A DNA stretch of 64,000 nucleotides from DATAOG01 sp963757395 (lineage in GTDB: Bacteria; Pseudomonadota; Alphaproteobacteria; Geminicoccales; Geminicoccaceae): the NCBI GenBank assembly GCA_963757395.1, contig CAVWRK010000011.1:403573-467572 (forward strand). Reading direction: 5' to 3'. A model generated the notes under the pieces. The model saw nothing but the letters and a program-made list of their open reading frames with translations, was not told the DNA's origin and did no database searches. This document shows positions 23,753 through 33,458 of this stretch, piece after piece. Each line of letters opens with the position of its first letter. The first letter of the stretch is position 1. The position numbers and the translations under genes were made by a program.

Positions 23753-23871
23753 GAGCGTGTCCGAGCCCTCGAGGATCGCAAAAACGAGGTGGCGGCCGGC
23801 TTTGCGGCTGGTCGAGGGCTCTTGACGTAAGCGCGCGACGGGTTGCGGAACGGCCTGCCGCAGAGATGGGC

Positions 23872-25785
23872 CTAGATCTCAACCTGGATGCCGATCTCGA
23901 CCACCCGCTCGGGCGGCAGGTGATAGAAGGCGGTCGCGCGGGCGGCGTTGCGCGACAGAAAGTCGAACAGGTGGTCCTGCCAGAGCGGCAGGCCGAAGTC
24001 CCGGCGCGCCAGCAGCGTCTCGCGGCCGAGATAGAACGTGGTCGCATCGAGATCGACCAGGAGGCCCAGGGACTCGCAAAGGCGCAGGGCGACCGGGATG
24101 TTCGGGGTCTGCATGAAGCCGTAGCGCGCCACGATCCGGGAGAAGCCGACCTCGAGGCAGAGAACCTCCAGCCGCTCGGCGGCCGGCACCCGCGGGATCT
24201 CCACGGTCTCCACGCGCAGCAGCAGGACCTGCTCGTGCAGCACCTGGTTGTGCTGGAGATGGTGCAGCAGGATCGGCGGGATCGTCACGCCGCTCGAGGT
24301 CATGAAGACCGCCGTGCCGGGCACCCGGACCGGCGGCTTGGTCTTCAGGCCGTGCAGAAAGTCGTCCAGCGACTGCTGTTCGGCCCCCAGCTGATCGGCC
24401 AGCACCCGGCGCCCGCGCCGCCAGGTCGACATCAGCGTGAACACGAGCGCGCCCAATAGCAGCGGATACCAGCCGCCGTCGGCGATCTTGACCAGATTGG
24501 CGCCGAAGAACGCCAGGTCCACGACCAGAAACGCCGCCGCCAGCAGCCCCGTCGTCGCCATGTTCCAGCCCCAGCGCGTGGCGACGAAGAACGCCAGCAC
24601 GGTCGTGATCACCATGTCGGTCGAGATCGCGACGCCGTAGGCCGAGGCGAGATTGCCCGACGAACGGAAGCCCAGGACCAGGCCGATGGTCGCGATCATC
24701 AGCAGCCAGTTGACCAGCGGAATGTAGATCTGGCCCCGCTCGTCGGGATGGGTCTGGACGATCCGCAGGCGCGGCAGCAGCCGCAGCTGCACCGCCTGCC
24801 GGGTGAGCGAGAACACCCCGGAAATGACCGCCTGGGAGGCGATGACCGTGGCCATGGTCGCGAGCAGGACCAGCGGATAGAGCGCCCATTTGGGCGCGAG
24901 CTCGTAGAACGGCTGCGTGATCTCGGCAGGATTGCTCAGGACCAGCGCGCCCTGGCCGAAGTAGTTCAGCACCAGCGCCGGCAGCACGAGCCCGAACCAG
25001 GCAAAGCGGATCGGCGCCGGGCCGAAGTGGCCCATGTCGGCATAGAGCGCCTCGCCGCCGGTCACGACCAGGAACACGGCGCCGAGCACGAAGAAGGCGA
25101 CCCAGCCCTGGGCCTGGAAGAACTGGTAGCCGCAGAGCGGGTTGAGCGCCGAGAAGACCGCCGGCGCATGCGCGATCCCGGCGATGCCGAGCACCGCCAG
25201 GATCGCGAACCAGAGCAGCATGATCGGGCCGAAGACCGCGCCGATCGCGGCCGTGCCGCGCTGTTGCATAAAGAACAGCGCGATCAGGATCCCGACCGTG
25301 ATCGGGACCACGTAAGGCTGGAAGGCAGGCGTCGCGATGTTGAGGCCTTCGATTGCGCTCAGCACCGAGATCGCAGGCGTGATCGTGCCGTCGCCATAGA
25401 GCAGCGCGGCGCCGAACAGGCCCATCGCGATCAGGGCGCTGCGCAGGCCGCCGGGGCTCGCCTGGCGGGGATTGAGCAGCGAGACCAGCGCGATGATGCC
25501 GCCCTCGCCGCGATTGTCGGCGCGCATCACGAGCAGCAGGTATTTGATCGAGATGACGACGATCAGCGCCCAGAAGATCAGAGACAGGACGCCCAGCACG
25601 TTGGCAGGCGTGGCGGGCAGCGCCGCGCCGCGGCCGAGGAAGCTCTCGCGAAAGGCATAAAGCGGGCTCGTGCCGATGTCGCCGAACACGATGCCAAGGG
25701 CGACCAGGCCGGCTGCGGCCAGCGGCCGCTGAGGCGTCTCCGGCCGGTCCGGCGCCTCGGGCCCGTCATGCCGGGCCGGGCTCAT
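23872..25785 (-). CDS. kup: Low-affinity potassium transporter Kup
   Basis: A 637-residue K+ uptake protein of the KUP/HAK/KT family driven by proton symport. The N-terminal signature GIVFGDIGTSPLYAFRESF is followed by about twelve membrane helices, with GEGGIIALVSLL and the pore-associated YGDGTITPAISVLSAIEG. A hydrophilic C-terminal domain of about 170 residues includes VPGTAVFMTSS. The frame is intact. I start it at ATG 25785 (MSPARHDGPEAP), giving family-typical length, although the frame stays open much further upstream into the neighbouring SDR gene. The SDR lies 52 bp upstream on the same strand but has no obvious functional link. Confidence 0.95.
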   Translation of the reverse strand: MSPARHDGPEAPDRPETPQRPLAAAGLVALGIVFGDIGTSPLYAFRESFLGRGAALPATPANVLGVLSLIFWALIVVISIKYLLLVMRADNRGEGGIIALVSLLNPRQASPGGLRSALIAMGLFGAALLYGDGTITPAISVLSAIEGLNIATPAFQPYVVPITVGILIALFFMQQRGTAAIGAVFGPIMLLWFAILAVLGIAGIAHAPAVFSALNPLCGYQFFQAQGWVAFFVLGAVFLVVTGGEALYADMGHFGPAPIRFAWFGLVLPALVLNYFGQGALVLSNPAEITQPFYELAPKWALYPLVLLATMATVIASQAVISGVFSLTRQAVQLRLLPRLRIVQTHPDERGQIYIPLVNWLLMIATIGLVLGFRSSGNLASAYGVAISTDMVITTVLAFFVATRWGWNMATTGLLAAAFLVVDLAFFGANLVKIADGGWYPLLLGALVFTLMSTWRRGRRVLADQLGAEQQSLDDFLHGLKTKPPVRVPGTAVFMTSSGVTIPPILLHHLQHNQVLHEQVLLLRVETVEIPRVPAAERLEVLCLEVGFSRIVARYGFMQTPNIPVALRLCESLGLLVDLDATTFYLGRETLLARRDFGLPLWQDHLFDFLSRNAARATAFYHLPPERVVEIGIQVEI

Positions 25786-25837
25786 GGGCTGCACGACGGC
25801 GGGGCCGACAACCAACGCCAAGCGGTCCCCGGCCGGC

Positions 25838-26578
25838 TCAGATCGTGATCCCGCCGTCGACCACGAACAACTGACCGGTGGTGTAGGCGCTCTCGTCGGC
25901 GGCAAGGTAGAGGACGACCGCGGCGATCTCCTCGGGCGTCCCGAGGCGGCCCATCGGCTGGCGCGCGATGAACGCCCGGCGCGCCGCCTCGGGGTCCTCG
26001 AAGGCCGCGATCCGGTCCCCGAGCGAGGGCGTCTCGACCGTGCCGGGGCAGATCGCGTTGCAGCGGATGCCCTGCCCGACATACTCGGCGGCGACCGACT
26101 TGGTGAGCCCGATCACGGCCGCCTTGCTGGTGCCGTAGACGAACCGGTTGGGCAGGCCCTTGAGGCTCGAGCAGACCGAGGCGACGTTGACGATGCTGCC
26201 GCCGCCGGCCCCGAGCATGGCCGGCAGGAAGGCCCGGATCATGCGGTATAGAGACTTCACATTCAAGTTCATCGAAAAGTCGTAAGCTCTTTCATCGCAA
26301 TCAAGAATTGATCCGGAATGAACGTAGCCGGCGACGTTGACCAGGACGTCGAACGGCGCCTCGGCCGCGGCCAGCCCGGCGATCTGGGCCGCGTCGGTGA
26401 CGTCCAGCGGCGCCGTCGTCAGACCCGGCTCGGCCTCGAGCTCGACCAGCAGCGTGGCGTTGACGTCGGTTGCCAGCACCGCCGCACCTTCGCGCGCCAT
26501 CGCCAGCGCGCTCGCCCGCCCGATGCCCTGGGCGGCCGCCGTGATCAGCACCCGCTTGCCCTCCAGTCGTCCTGCCAC
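25838..26578 (-). CDS. SDR family oxidoreductase (3-hydroxybutyrate dehydrogenase type 2-like)
   Basis: A 246-residue classical short-chain dehydrogenase. The cofactor motif TAAAQGIGRA, the structural NVAG, the catalytic Ser in VNVASVCSS, and YGTSK (Tyr and Lys of YxxxK) are all present, as is the ending GQLFVVDGG. Overall it resembles the DHRS6/BDH2 group of NAD-dependent hydroxyacid dehydrogenases; the substrate is an inference only. A patch near 26250-26315 has visibly lower GC than the rest of the gene, yet stays in frame and carries conserved residues (NLNVKSLYRMI). Confidence 0.88.
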   Translation of the reverse strand: MAGRLEGKRVLITAAAQGIGRASALAMAREGAAVLATDVNATLLVELEAEPGLTTAPLDVTDAAQIAGLAAAEAPFDVLVNVAGYVHSGSILDCDERAYDFSMNLNVKSLYRMIRAFLPAMLGAGGGSIVNVASVCSSLKGLPNRFVYGTSKAAVIGLTKSVAAEYVGQGIRCNAICPGTVETPSLGDRIAAFEDPEAARRAFIARQPMGRLGTPEEIAAVVLYLAADESAYTTGQLFVVDGGITI

Positions 26579-26823
26579 CTGCTCCTCCTATCGGCTTGGA
26601 TCCGCGCGGCGCTGCGTCCTGCTCCGCCCCACCCAACCCTGCTCATGCTAGGCGAAGTCGGCGCTGGAGCAAGGCGAATGCGCGGCCGTCGGCGTCTGGC
26701 CGCCGTTGCCCCCCACCCCGACGACGGCGGCGATGCGGAACCTTGACGACCCCCGGCCGTTGACGCGGCGAACGGACAGCGCCCGAGGGCACGGCGCGCG
26801 CGGCAGCGGCGGGCGGAGACTTT

Positions 26824-28025
26824 ATGGCCAAAGGCAAGCGGTCCTACCGGGTCGGCATCTCGGGCTCCTATGGCGGGCTGAACCTCGGCGACGAGGCGAT
26901 CCTCAAGGGCATCCTGCGGCAGCTGCGGGCGTCATTGCCGGTGGAGGTCACGGTTTTTTCCCGCAACGCCGAGGACACGCGGGCGCGCCACGAGGTCGAG
27001 CGCGTCGTGCCGGTGCGCAAGCTGTCGCGCGACGAGGTGCTGCCCGAGGTCCAGCGCCTCGACCTGCTGATCCTGGGCGGCGGCGGCATCCTGTTCGACG
27101 GCGAGGCCCAGATCTTCCTGCGCGAGGTCATGCTCGCCCACGACCACCGCGTGCCGGTGATGGTCTATGCGATCAGCGCCGGACCGTTGCGCGACCCCGC
27201 CGTGCAGCGGATGGTCCAAGACGGGTTGAGCCGCGCGGCGGTGGTCACGGTCCGCGAGCGCGGCGCCCGCCAGATCCTGGAAGACGCGGGCGTGCATCGC
27301 GAGATCCTGGTGACCGCCGACCCGGCCCTGCTACTCGAGCCCGAGCCGCTGGCCAAGGACGCGCTCAAGCGCGAGGGCCTCGACCACGGCCGGCATCTGG
27401 TCGGGATGTCGGTGCGCGAGCCCGGCGCGGCGGCGCCCGAGATCGGCGAGCAGGCCTATCACAAGCTGCTCGCCGATGTCGCCGACTTCATGGTCGACCG
27501 CTACGACGCCGACGTCGTGTTCGTGCCCATGGAGCCGAAGATGCAGGACGTCCAGCATTGCCATGCGGTGGTCGCCCAGATGCTGCGCGCCCAGCGGGCG
27601 AGCGTGCTCAAAGGCGACTATAGCTCCGGGCAGCTGCTGGCGCTGATGCAGGCACTTCGCGTTCGCGGTCGGCATGCGCCTGCATTTTCTGATCTTCGCG
27701 AGCCTGCAGAACGTGCCGTTCGCGGCGCTGCCCTACGCGCCCAAGGTCGCGGGCTTCCTCGACGACCTCGGGCTCGAGATGCCGCCGTTCACGCAGGTCA
27801 GCGCCGGCCAGCTGATCGCCTACATCGACCAGGCCTGGGACCGGCGGCGGCCGCTGCAGGCGCGCATCGGCCGCGCCCTGCCGGCGCTGCGCGAGCGGGC
27901 GCTGGCGAGCAACGCGATCGCGGTTCGTCTGCTCGAGCAGGCGCAGGCCGGCGCGCTGAGCCGTCCCCCCGAGGTCTCGAAGGCCGACATGCCTGCGCTC
28001 ACGCGTCCGACCCGGCCCGAGATGA
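26824..28025 (+). CDS. Polysaccharide pyruvyl transferase family protein (CsaB-like; frameshifted)
   Basis: Resembles CsaB-type ketal pyruvyltransferases that modify cell-surface polysaccharides from phosphoenolpyruvate. The N-terminal part is clear: RVGISGSYGGLNLGDEAIL, then LDLLILGGGGILFDGEAQIF and VYAISAGPLRDP. The frame changes near 27660, from LLALMQALRV to VGMRLHFLIFASLQNVPFAA. A second change probably lies at the C-run at 27965-27970: the next frame gives a TGA at 28023-28025 overlapping the following gene's ATG, the coupling seen throughout this window. If that second shift is wrong, the protein reads straight into the FAD oxidoreductase as a fusion. The reconstructed length of about 400 residues suits the family. 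Confidence 0.75.
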
Positions 28026-29435
28026 TCACCCTGCCCGCGCGCAAGGCGATGGTCGGCGGCGAGGCGGACGTGCTGGTGGTCGGCGGCGGCCCCGCCGGGG
28101 TCGGCGCGGCGGTCGGGGCCGCCGATGCCGGCGCCCGGGTCGTGCTCGCCGAGCGCTACGGCTTCCTCGGCGGCAACGCTACCGCGGCGCTGGTGATGCC
28201 GCTGATGTCGTTCCACACCCAGCGCGCGGCCTTCGAGCGGCCGGGGGCGACCAAGCTGTTCCCGACCGACCACGGGCCCGGCGAGCCGGTGGTCGCCGGC
28301 GTGCTGGCGCGGCTGCTCGGCCGGCTGGTCGCGACCGGCGGCGCGACCCCGCCCTCGCTCGCGACCGGCTACGTCGTCCCCTTCGACCCGGAGCTGTTCA
28401 AGCTCGAGGTGCTCGATCTGCTCGACGAGGCGGGCGTGCAGCTGCTGTTGCACGCGTTTGCGAGCGGCGTGGTCGGGACCGGCGGCGGCCGCGGCGTCGT
28501 GTTCGAGACCAAGTCGGGACCCGTCGTGCTGCGGGCGCGCGTGGTGATCGACTGCACCGGCGATGGCGACGTCGCCGCGCAGGCGGGCGCACCCTACGAG
28601 ATCGGCCGCGAGGACGGCCTGGTCCAGCCGATGACCCTGATGTTCCGCATGGTCCAGTTCGAGCGGGCGGCGTTCGAGGCCTACGTGCGCGAGCATCCGG
28701 ACCAATGGCGCGGCGTGCACGGCCTCTGGGATCTGATCCGCGAGGCGACCACGGCCGGCGAGCTCGACCTGCCACGCGAGGACATCCTGTTCTTCGGCAC
28801 GCCGCACGAGCACGAGGTCAGCGTCAACAGCACGCGGGTGACCCGGGTGCTCGGCACCGACGTGTTCGACTGGAGCCATGCCGAATGGCAGAGCCGCCGG
28901 CAGCTCCGCCAGATCGCGGCATTCCTTTGCCGCCGCGTGCCCGGTTTCGAGCAGGCCTACGTCGCCCAGAGCGGCGTCCATACCTGCGTGCGCGAGACCC
29001 GCCGGATCGCCGGCGATTACCGGCTCACCGCCGACGACGTTCTCGAGGCGAAGAAGTTCGACGACGTGATCGCGCGCGGCGCCTATCCGATCGACATCCA
29101 CAATCCCAAGGGCAGCGGCACGGTCCTGAAGCGTCTGCCGCCAGGCGAGGCCTACGACATCCCGCTGCGCTGTCTGCTGCCACGGGGGTTCGACCACCTG
29201 CTGGTCGCCGGCCGCTGCATCTCCGGCAGCCACGAGGCGCACTCCTCCTATCGGGTCATGCCGATCGTGATGGCGACCGGCCAGGCGGCCGGCGTCTGCG
29301 CCGCGCTCGCGGCCCGGCGAGGGGCTCGCCACCCGCGCCGTGCCGGTCGCCCTGATCCAGGACGAGCTGACCCGTCAGGGTGCCGATCTGCGCGGCATCC
29401 GCCCCGAGCAGCCGGGCACGCAGCCGCCACCTTGA
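28022..29435 (+). CDS. FAD-dependent oxidoreductase (FAD_oxidored family; one frameshift)
   Basis: A flavoprotein of about 471 residues. The start MITLPARKAMVGGEADV leads directly into the FAD-binding VVGGGPAGVGAAVGAADAG and the family block ERYGFLGGNATAALVMP. Later motifs are DCTGDGDVAAQAGAP, the C-terminal FAD contact LLVAGRCISGSHEAHSSYRV, and GQAAGVCAALA. One extra base in the G-run near 29318 moves the last 38 or so codons (TRAVPVALIQDELTRQGADL) to another frame, ending at TGA 29433-29435. The substrate is unknown. It lies upstream of the betaine-type binding protein, which suggests but does not prove a role in osmolyte or amine catabolism. Confidence 0.82.
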
Positions 29436-29459
29436 ATCCCGGCCCGCGGCGGACGACAA

Positions 29460-29499
29460 TGCCTCCCGACATCCGGACCGCGCGTCCAACAGGGAGGCA
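29460..29499 (+). promoter_or_regulatory. Leader hairpin sequestering the ribosome-binding site of the betaine-binding protein
   Basis: TGCCTCCC (29460-29467) is perfectly complementary to GGGAGGCA (29492-29499), which contains the Shine-Dalgarno sequence for the ATG at 29505. Between them GGAC/GTCC (29475-29487) forms an inner stem. The fold would hide the ribosome-binding site, so it could be a translational switch responsive to temperature, salt or ligand, though chance pairing is possible. Confidence 0.45.
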
Positions 29500-29504
29500 C
29501 CACA

Positions 29505-30470
29505 ATGATCAGAACATCGAGCGCGCTCGCGGCCGCTGCGACTCTTTCGGCGGCCCTCGGACTCGGCTCGCCCGCGACCGCGGCGGTGCCGGAATCCAAG
29601 GACCCGATCAAGCTCACTCTGAACGACTGGACCGGGCAGTACATCACGACCACGATCATGGGCGACGTGCTCAAGTCGATGGGCTACAACGTCGATTACG
29701 TCCAGGCCGACTATATCGCCCAGTTCGCCGGTCTCGAGGCGGGCGATCTCGATGTCGCGATGGAGATGTGGGAGACCACCGGCAAGGATGCGATGGAGGC
29801 CTCGCTCGCCACCGGCAAGACGGTCGACCTCGGCGAGACCGGGATGCTGGCCAAGGAAGAGTGGTGGTTTCCGGAGTACATGAAGGAAAAATGCCCCGGC
29901 CTGCCGGACTGGAAGGCGCTCAACGACTGCGCCGAGGCCTTCTCGACCCCCGAGACCTCGCCGAAGGGGCGCTACCTTGCCGGCCCCGTGACCTGGGGCG
30001 GCTACGACGAGGAGCGGGTCGAGGCCCTCGGGCTGAACTACGAGGTCGTGCACGCCGGCACCGATGCGGCCCTGTTCGCCGAGCTCGAGTCCGCCTATCA
30101 GCGCAAGGCGCCGTTCCTCGGCTGGATCTACACGCCGCACTGGGCGCCGATCAAATTCAAGGGCGAGTGGATCCAGTTTCCGGAATACGAGGAGGCCTGC
30201 TACCAGGATCCGAGCTGGGGCAGCAACCCCGACCTGGCCTACGACTGCGGCAAGCCGCACGGCTGGATCAAGAAGGTCGGCTGGAAGGGCGGCGACGCCA
30301 AGTGGCCCTGCGCCTACGACGCGATCCGCCACTTCAAGATCGACAATGAGACCATGGGCGGCCTGATCGCCGCGGTCGACCTCGATGGCCGCAAGGTCGA
30401 CGAGGTCGTCCAGGAATGGCTCGACGCCAACCAGGCGACCTGGAAGCCCTGGACCGCCTGCGCCGACTGA
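29505..30470 (+). CDS. Glycine betaine/proline-type ABC transporter substrate-binding protein (OpuAC family)
   Basis: A 321-residue periplasmic binding protein. An N-terminal signal peptide of about 26 residues ends near SPATA. The OpuAC domain follows (KLTLNDWTGQYITTTIMGDV, AGLEAGDLDVAMEMWETTG). Aromatic residues expected to cage a quaternary ammonium are abundant, for example WIYTPHWAPIKF and EWWFPEYM. The partner ATPase and permease lie 3.6 kb downstream, separated by an IS630 element and a TPR gene. The frame is intact. Betaine, proline-betaine or choline are plausible ligands; the exact one cannot be read from sequence. Confidence 0.9.
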   Translation: MIRTSSALAAAATLSAALGLGSPATAAVPESKDPIKLTLNDWTGQYITTTIMGDVLKSMGYNVDYVQADYIAQFAGLEAGDLDVAMEMWETTGKDAMEASLATGKTVDLGETGMLAKEEWWFPEYMKEKCPGLPDWKALNDCAEAFSTPETSPKGRYLAGPVTWGGYDEERVEALGLNYEVVHAGTDAALFAELESAYQRKAPFLGWIYTPHWAPIKFKGEWIQFPEYEEACYQDPSWGSNPDLAYDCGKPHGWIKKVGWKGGDAKWPCAYDAIRHFKIDNETMGGLIAAVDLDGRKVDEVVQEWLDANQATWKPWTACAD

Positions 30471-30493
30471 GGCGGTGCAGAAACGACAGCCTA

Positions 30494-30519
30494 GTGCACT
30501 GATGCAATCATAGGATTCA
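30494..30519 (+). repeat. Left terminal inverted repeat of the IS630 element
   Basis: It begins GTGCACTGATGC directly after the flanking TA and ends AGGATTCA. It pairs with 31583-31608 at 21 of 26 positions. Confidence 0.88.
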
Positions 30520-30550
30520 CAAGACAGGGCGAATGTGCGATCCTGGGCCC

Positions 30551-31611
30551 ATGGCTCAGATCGTGTGTCCCGTGGTCTCGGCTGAGGATCGTGCTCGTTT
30601 GGAGGCGATCGTCGCCGATCGTAACCGCGCCCAGAAGCATGTGGCGCGGGCTCGGATCATCCTGGCGTCGGCCGAGCGGCTGAGCGTCGCGGAGGTTGCC
30701 AAACGCGCCCGGATCGGTCGCCCGGCGGTCTGGCGCTGGCAGCGGCGGTTCGCCGAGGCCGGGGTCGACGGGCTGCTGCGGGATGCCACCCGCAAGCCGG
30801 GCGAGCCGCGCCTGGCCGACGCGACGGTGCAGCGGGTGGTCGCCCTGATGCGGCGAGGCGCCCGGCGAGGCGACCCACTGGACCGGCCGTGCCATGGCCA
30901 GGAGCGCCGGGATCTCCTGCGCTCGTGAGCGGATCTGGGGCGCGCACCGGCTGAGCGCCAGCGCACCCGACCAAGCGCTCGGACGATCCCGAATTTGCCA
31001 CCAAGCTCGAGGACATCGTCGGCCTGTACGTCGAGCCGCCGGCCCACAGCCTGGTGCTCTCGATCGATGAGAAAAGCCAGATCCAGGCCCTGGACCGGAC
31101 CCAGCCCGGTCTGCCGATCAAGCCGGGCAAGGCCGGCACCATGACCCACGACTATATCCGCAACGGCATCACCACCCTGTTCGCCGCGCTCAATGTCCTC
31201 GACGGCACGGTGCTCGGCCGTTGCATGCAGCGCCACCGGCACCAGGAGTTCCTGCGCTTCCTCAACGCCATCGAGGCCGCCGTGCCGGCCGGCAAGGTGA
31301 TCCACGTGATCCTCGACAACTACGGCAGCCACAAACACCCCAAGGTCATGGCCTGGCTGGCACGGCATCCGCGCTGGACCTTCCACTTCACGCCGACCTC
31401 GGGCTCCTGGCTGAACGCGGTCGAGACCTTCTTCTCGGCTCTTACCCGGCGCCGCCTCAAGCGGGGCACCTTCCACTCCGTGATCGACTTGCAGGCCGCG
31501 ATCCACCGCTACATCGCCGAGCACAACGCCGCGCCCAAGCCCTTCACCTGGACCAAGACCTCCCCGCAAATCCTCGCTAAGCTGAATCCTCTGAACGCGT
31601 CGGTGCACTAG
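30551..31611 (+). CDS. IS630 family transposase (frameshifted)
   Basis: The N-terminal helix-turn-helix part (MAQIVCPVVSAEDRARLEAI, SVAEVAKRARIGRPAVWRWQ) is in frame from ATG 30551. After shifts near 30855 and 30985 the DDE catalytic domain continues in another frame. The triad is visible as SIDEKSQIQALDR (first Asp), VILDNYGSHKHP (second Asp) and WLNAVETFFSAL (Glu). The stop codon TAG at 31609-31611 is partly supplied by the flanking TA. Whether the shifts are real decay or sequencing errors cannot be told, since this family may also use programmed frameshifting. Confidence 0.88.
31583..31608 (-). repeat. Right terminal inverted repeat of the IS630 element
   Basis: Read on the minus strand it begins GTGCACCGACGC and ends AGGATTCA, mirroring the left end. 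It overlaps the last codons of the transposase. Confidence 0.88.
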
Positions 31612-33458
31612 TGTGGCGGCCGCAAGGCCGCCATCCTAGCTTGGAGTTCCGCCCGCTCCGCCTCGGGCCCCTCATAGGACTGCAAGAAATATTCTATCAA
31701 CGCCAAATTCTCTCTCGTCGCGCCCATTTCCGCGAGTTCGATCCGAACTTGTACTTCTTCCCGCCGGGCCGCAAGACGCTCGAACGTCACGAGCGCCTTG
31801 TGCAGTCGGCTTCGAATGTTATCCGCTGCCCCGCCAATCGTCCGCTCGTAGCGAGCTATCTCAAATTGTGAACGCGCCCAGCCATGTTCATCATCCGCGT
31901 CCCGGAACGCTCTCGCAGCCTCCTCGAATGCGCGTCTGGGATCACTGCCTTTTGATCTCTCCAGCTTTGCCATGCAGAATAGGGCCCGTGCCGCGCCTTT
32001 TTTTCGAGTAATATGATCAAATAACTCCTTCGATCGCTGTATATTGTTGCGCGCCTCCGGAAAACGTGCCATGGCCATTAACACTTCGCCAGTGCCAAGC
32101 AGCGTCTCAGCCTCACCTAACTTGTCCGCCACCTTCCGATATTCCTGCAACGCGGCATTATATTCAAGCCATGATTCGTCCGGCCTGCCAATTGCATGAA
32201 GTGCCCGTCCTTTTCCTCTGGCGACGCGCGCGGCGCCTGCCGCACACTCTAGAGCACTGAAATACGCGTTTGCTTGGACGAACATCTCCAGACTCTCAGT
32301 GTATTTGCCTGCTTCAAGTCGAAGACGTCCCATTCCTAGATAACACCGCGCGACGCCATATCGGTTTGATATTTCGTCGAAAAGCTTCAGAGCATTATTG
32401 ACAATTCTTTCCGCTTCCCCAAATTTACGGTCTTTGACAAACAGTTCAGCGATTGCCAACATAACGTCTCCTTGACCGGATTGCTGCCGAAGCGCCTGAA
32501 CAAATATTCTGCGCACGTAAAGTCGCGCATCGCTTTTCTATATTGTCCATGCAGCCGATGCACCCGCCCCCTTAGCAAGCGGGCTTGTCCCTCTCCAAAA
32601 ATATCTCCGTAGTTGACAAAATTTGCCAGGCATTTATTGACCAGCTCCGCTGATTTGGGGAGAGTACCGGAGCGCATGATGTTTTCAGCAACAATTAGAT
32701 CGACATTGGCTTCGCCTATGCGATTTTTGGTCCCAATATACCACCTGCGCATATCATGCGCATGTGCCATTGCGGCTGCAGGCCTATTGAACAACGTATT
32801 GAGGCGCGCGCGTCCCATTTTAACTCTCATAACACCCCTTATGTCATTGCATTCAGAAAACAATTCTTCTGCATTGTTATAAAGTGCCATAGCGACAGTA
32901 GCGTTGCCTTGTTTGACCTGTAGATGAGCTTTGCTTGTAAGTAAGTCTGCGTGCTCCATCCTGTTGCTAGGATTCTGATGGAGTCTCCGCGAGGTCGTAG
33001 TAGTACTGAGCGCGGAGTAACTCGTCTCGCACTCTGTAAAGATCGCCTAGACCGCGGTTCAACTCACATATTACGGGATCGTCGCCAGATCGTCCGTGTG
33101 CCTCAATAAATATTACTTCGGCACTTTTCGTATTTCCAAAGAGTCGTTCAAGCTCCGCAATCCCCGGCAGACAAGACAGTTTTCCGCTGGTGTTACCGTA
33201 TTGCTCGTAGACGCCCGAGGCTTTCTCATAAAGCGACCATGCTTCACGACCACGACCGCCAAGTCGGGCGGCGTCGGCATCCTTTAGGTACTTATCGCCC
33301 AGGTTCCGCGATGCAATGCCTGTTCTGGGTGTTCTAACGAGAACTAACCAAATACAGATCTGCAGCGCCACGAGTAAGCCCGCTGTGTAGTAGATCTTCG
33401 ATGATTCGATCTCTTTGGTCAAGAAATAGCCCACCACCAGGCTTGTTGGCGCGAGCAC
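31608..33458 (-). CDS. Membrane-anchored TPR-repeat protein, low GC, function unknown (frameshifted)
   Basis: Three overlapping or abutting frames join into one protein of about 617 residues. The N-terminus has two hydrophobic stretches (LAPTSLVVGYFL and TAGLLVALQICIWLVLV) that would anchor it in the membrane. The rest is tetratricopeptide-like helical repeats, for example EAWSLYEKASGVYEQYGNTS, AVAMALYNNAEEL-type units, GVARCYLGMGRLRLEAGKY and LGEAETLLGTGEVLMAMARF. Shifts lie near 32965 and 32490. Base composition is strikingly AT-richer than every neighbour, so it is probably acquired. The start is uncertain; GTG at 33458 is the first start codon after an upstream in-frame stop. Its stop falls exactly at the TA where the IS630 element begins. 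TPR arrays usually bind proteins; no partner is evident. Confidence 0.7.

Larger units (their letters stand above)
30494..31608 (+). mobile_element. IS630-family insertion sequence, 1115 bp, flanked by TA
   Basis: Terminal inverted repeats of 26 bp match at 21 positions: GTGCACTGATGCAATCATAG at the left end and the complement of TTCAGAGGATTCA-type sequence at the right. TA dinucleotides flank both ends (30492-30493 and 31609-31610), the target duplication typical of IS630/Tc1-mariner elements. One transposase gene fills it, split by frameshifts. It sits just after the betaine-type binding protein gene. Confidence 0.9.

Noticed and set aside
23872..26082. Extended 736-residue Kup starting inside the SDR gene
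   Set aside because: The extra N-terminus is Arg/Ser-rich shadow sequence of the SDR; ATG 25785 gives normal Kup length.
31608..31632. GGCGGCC-GCAA-GGCCGCC as a terminator for the IS630 element
   Set aside because: It lies outside the IS inverted repeat and within the coding end of the TPR gene (near MAALRPPH), so the symmetry is probably codon-driven; no T-run follows.
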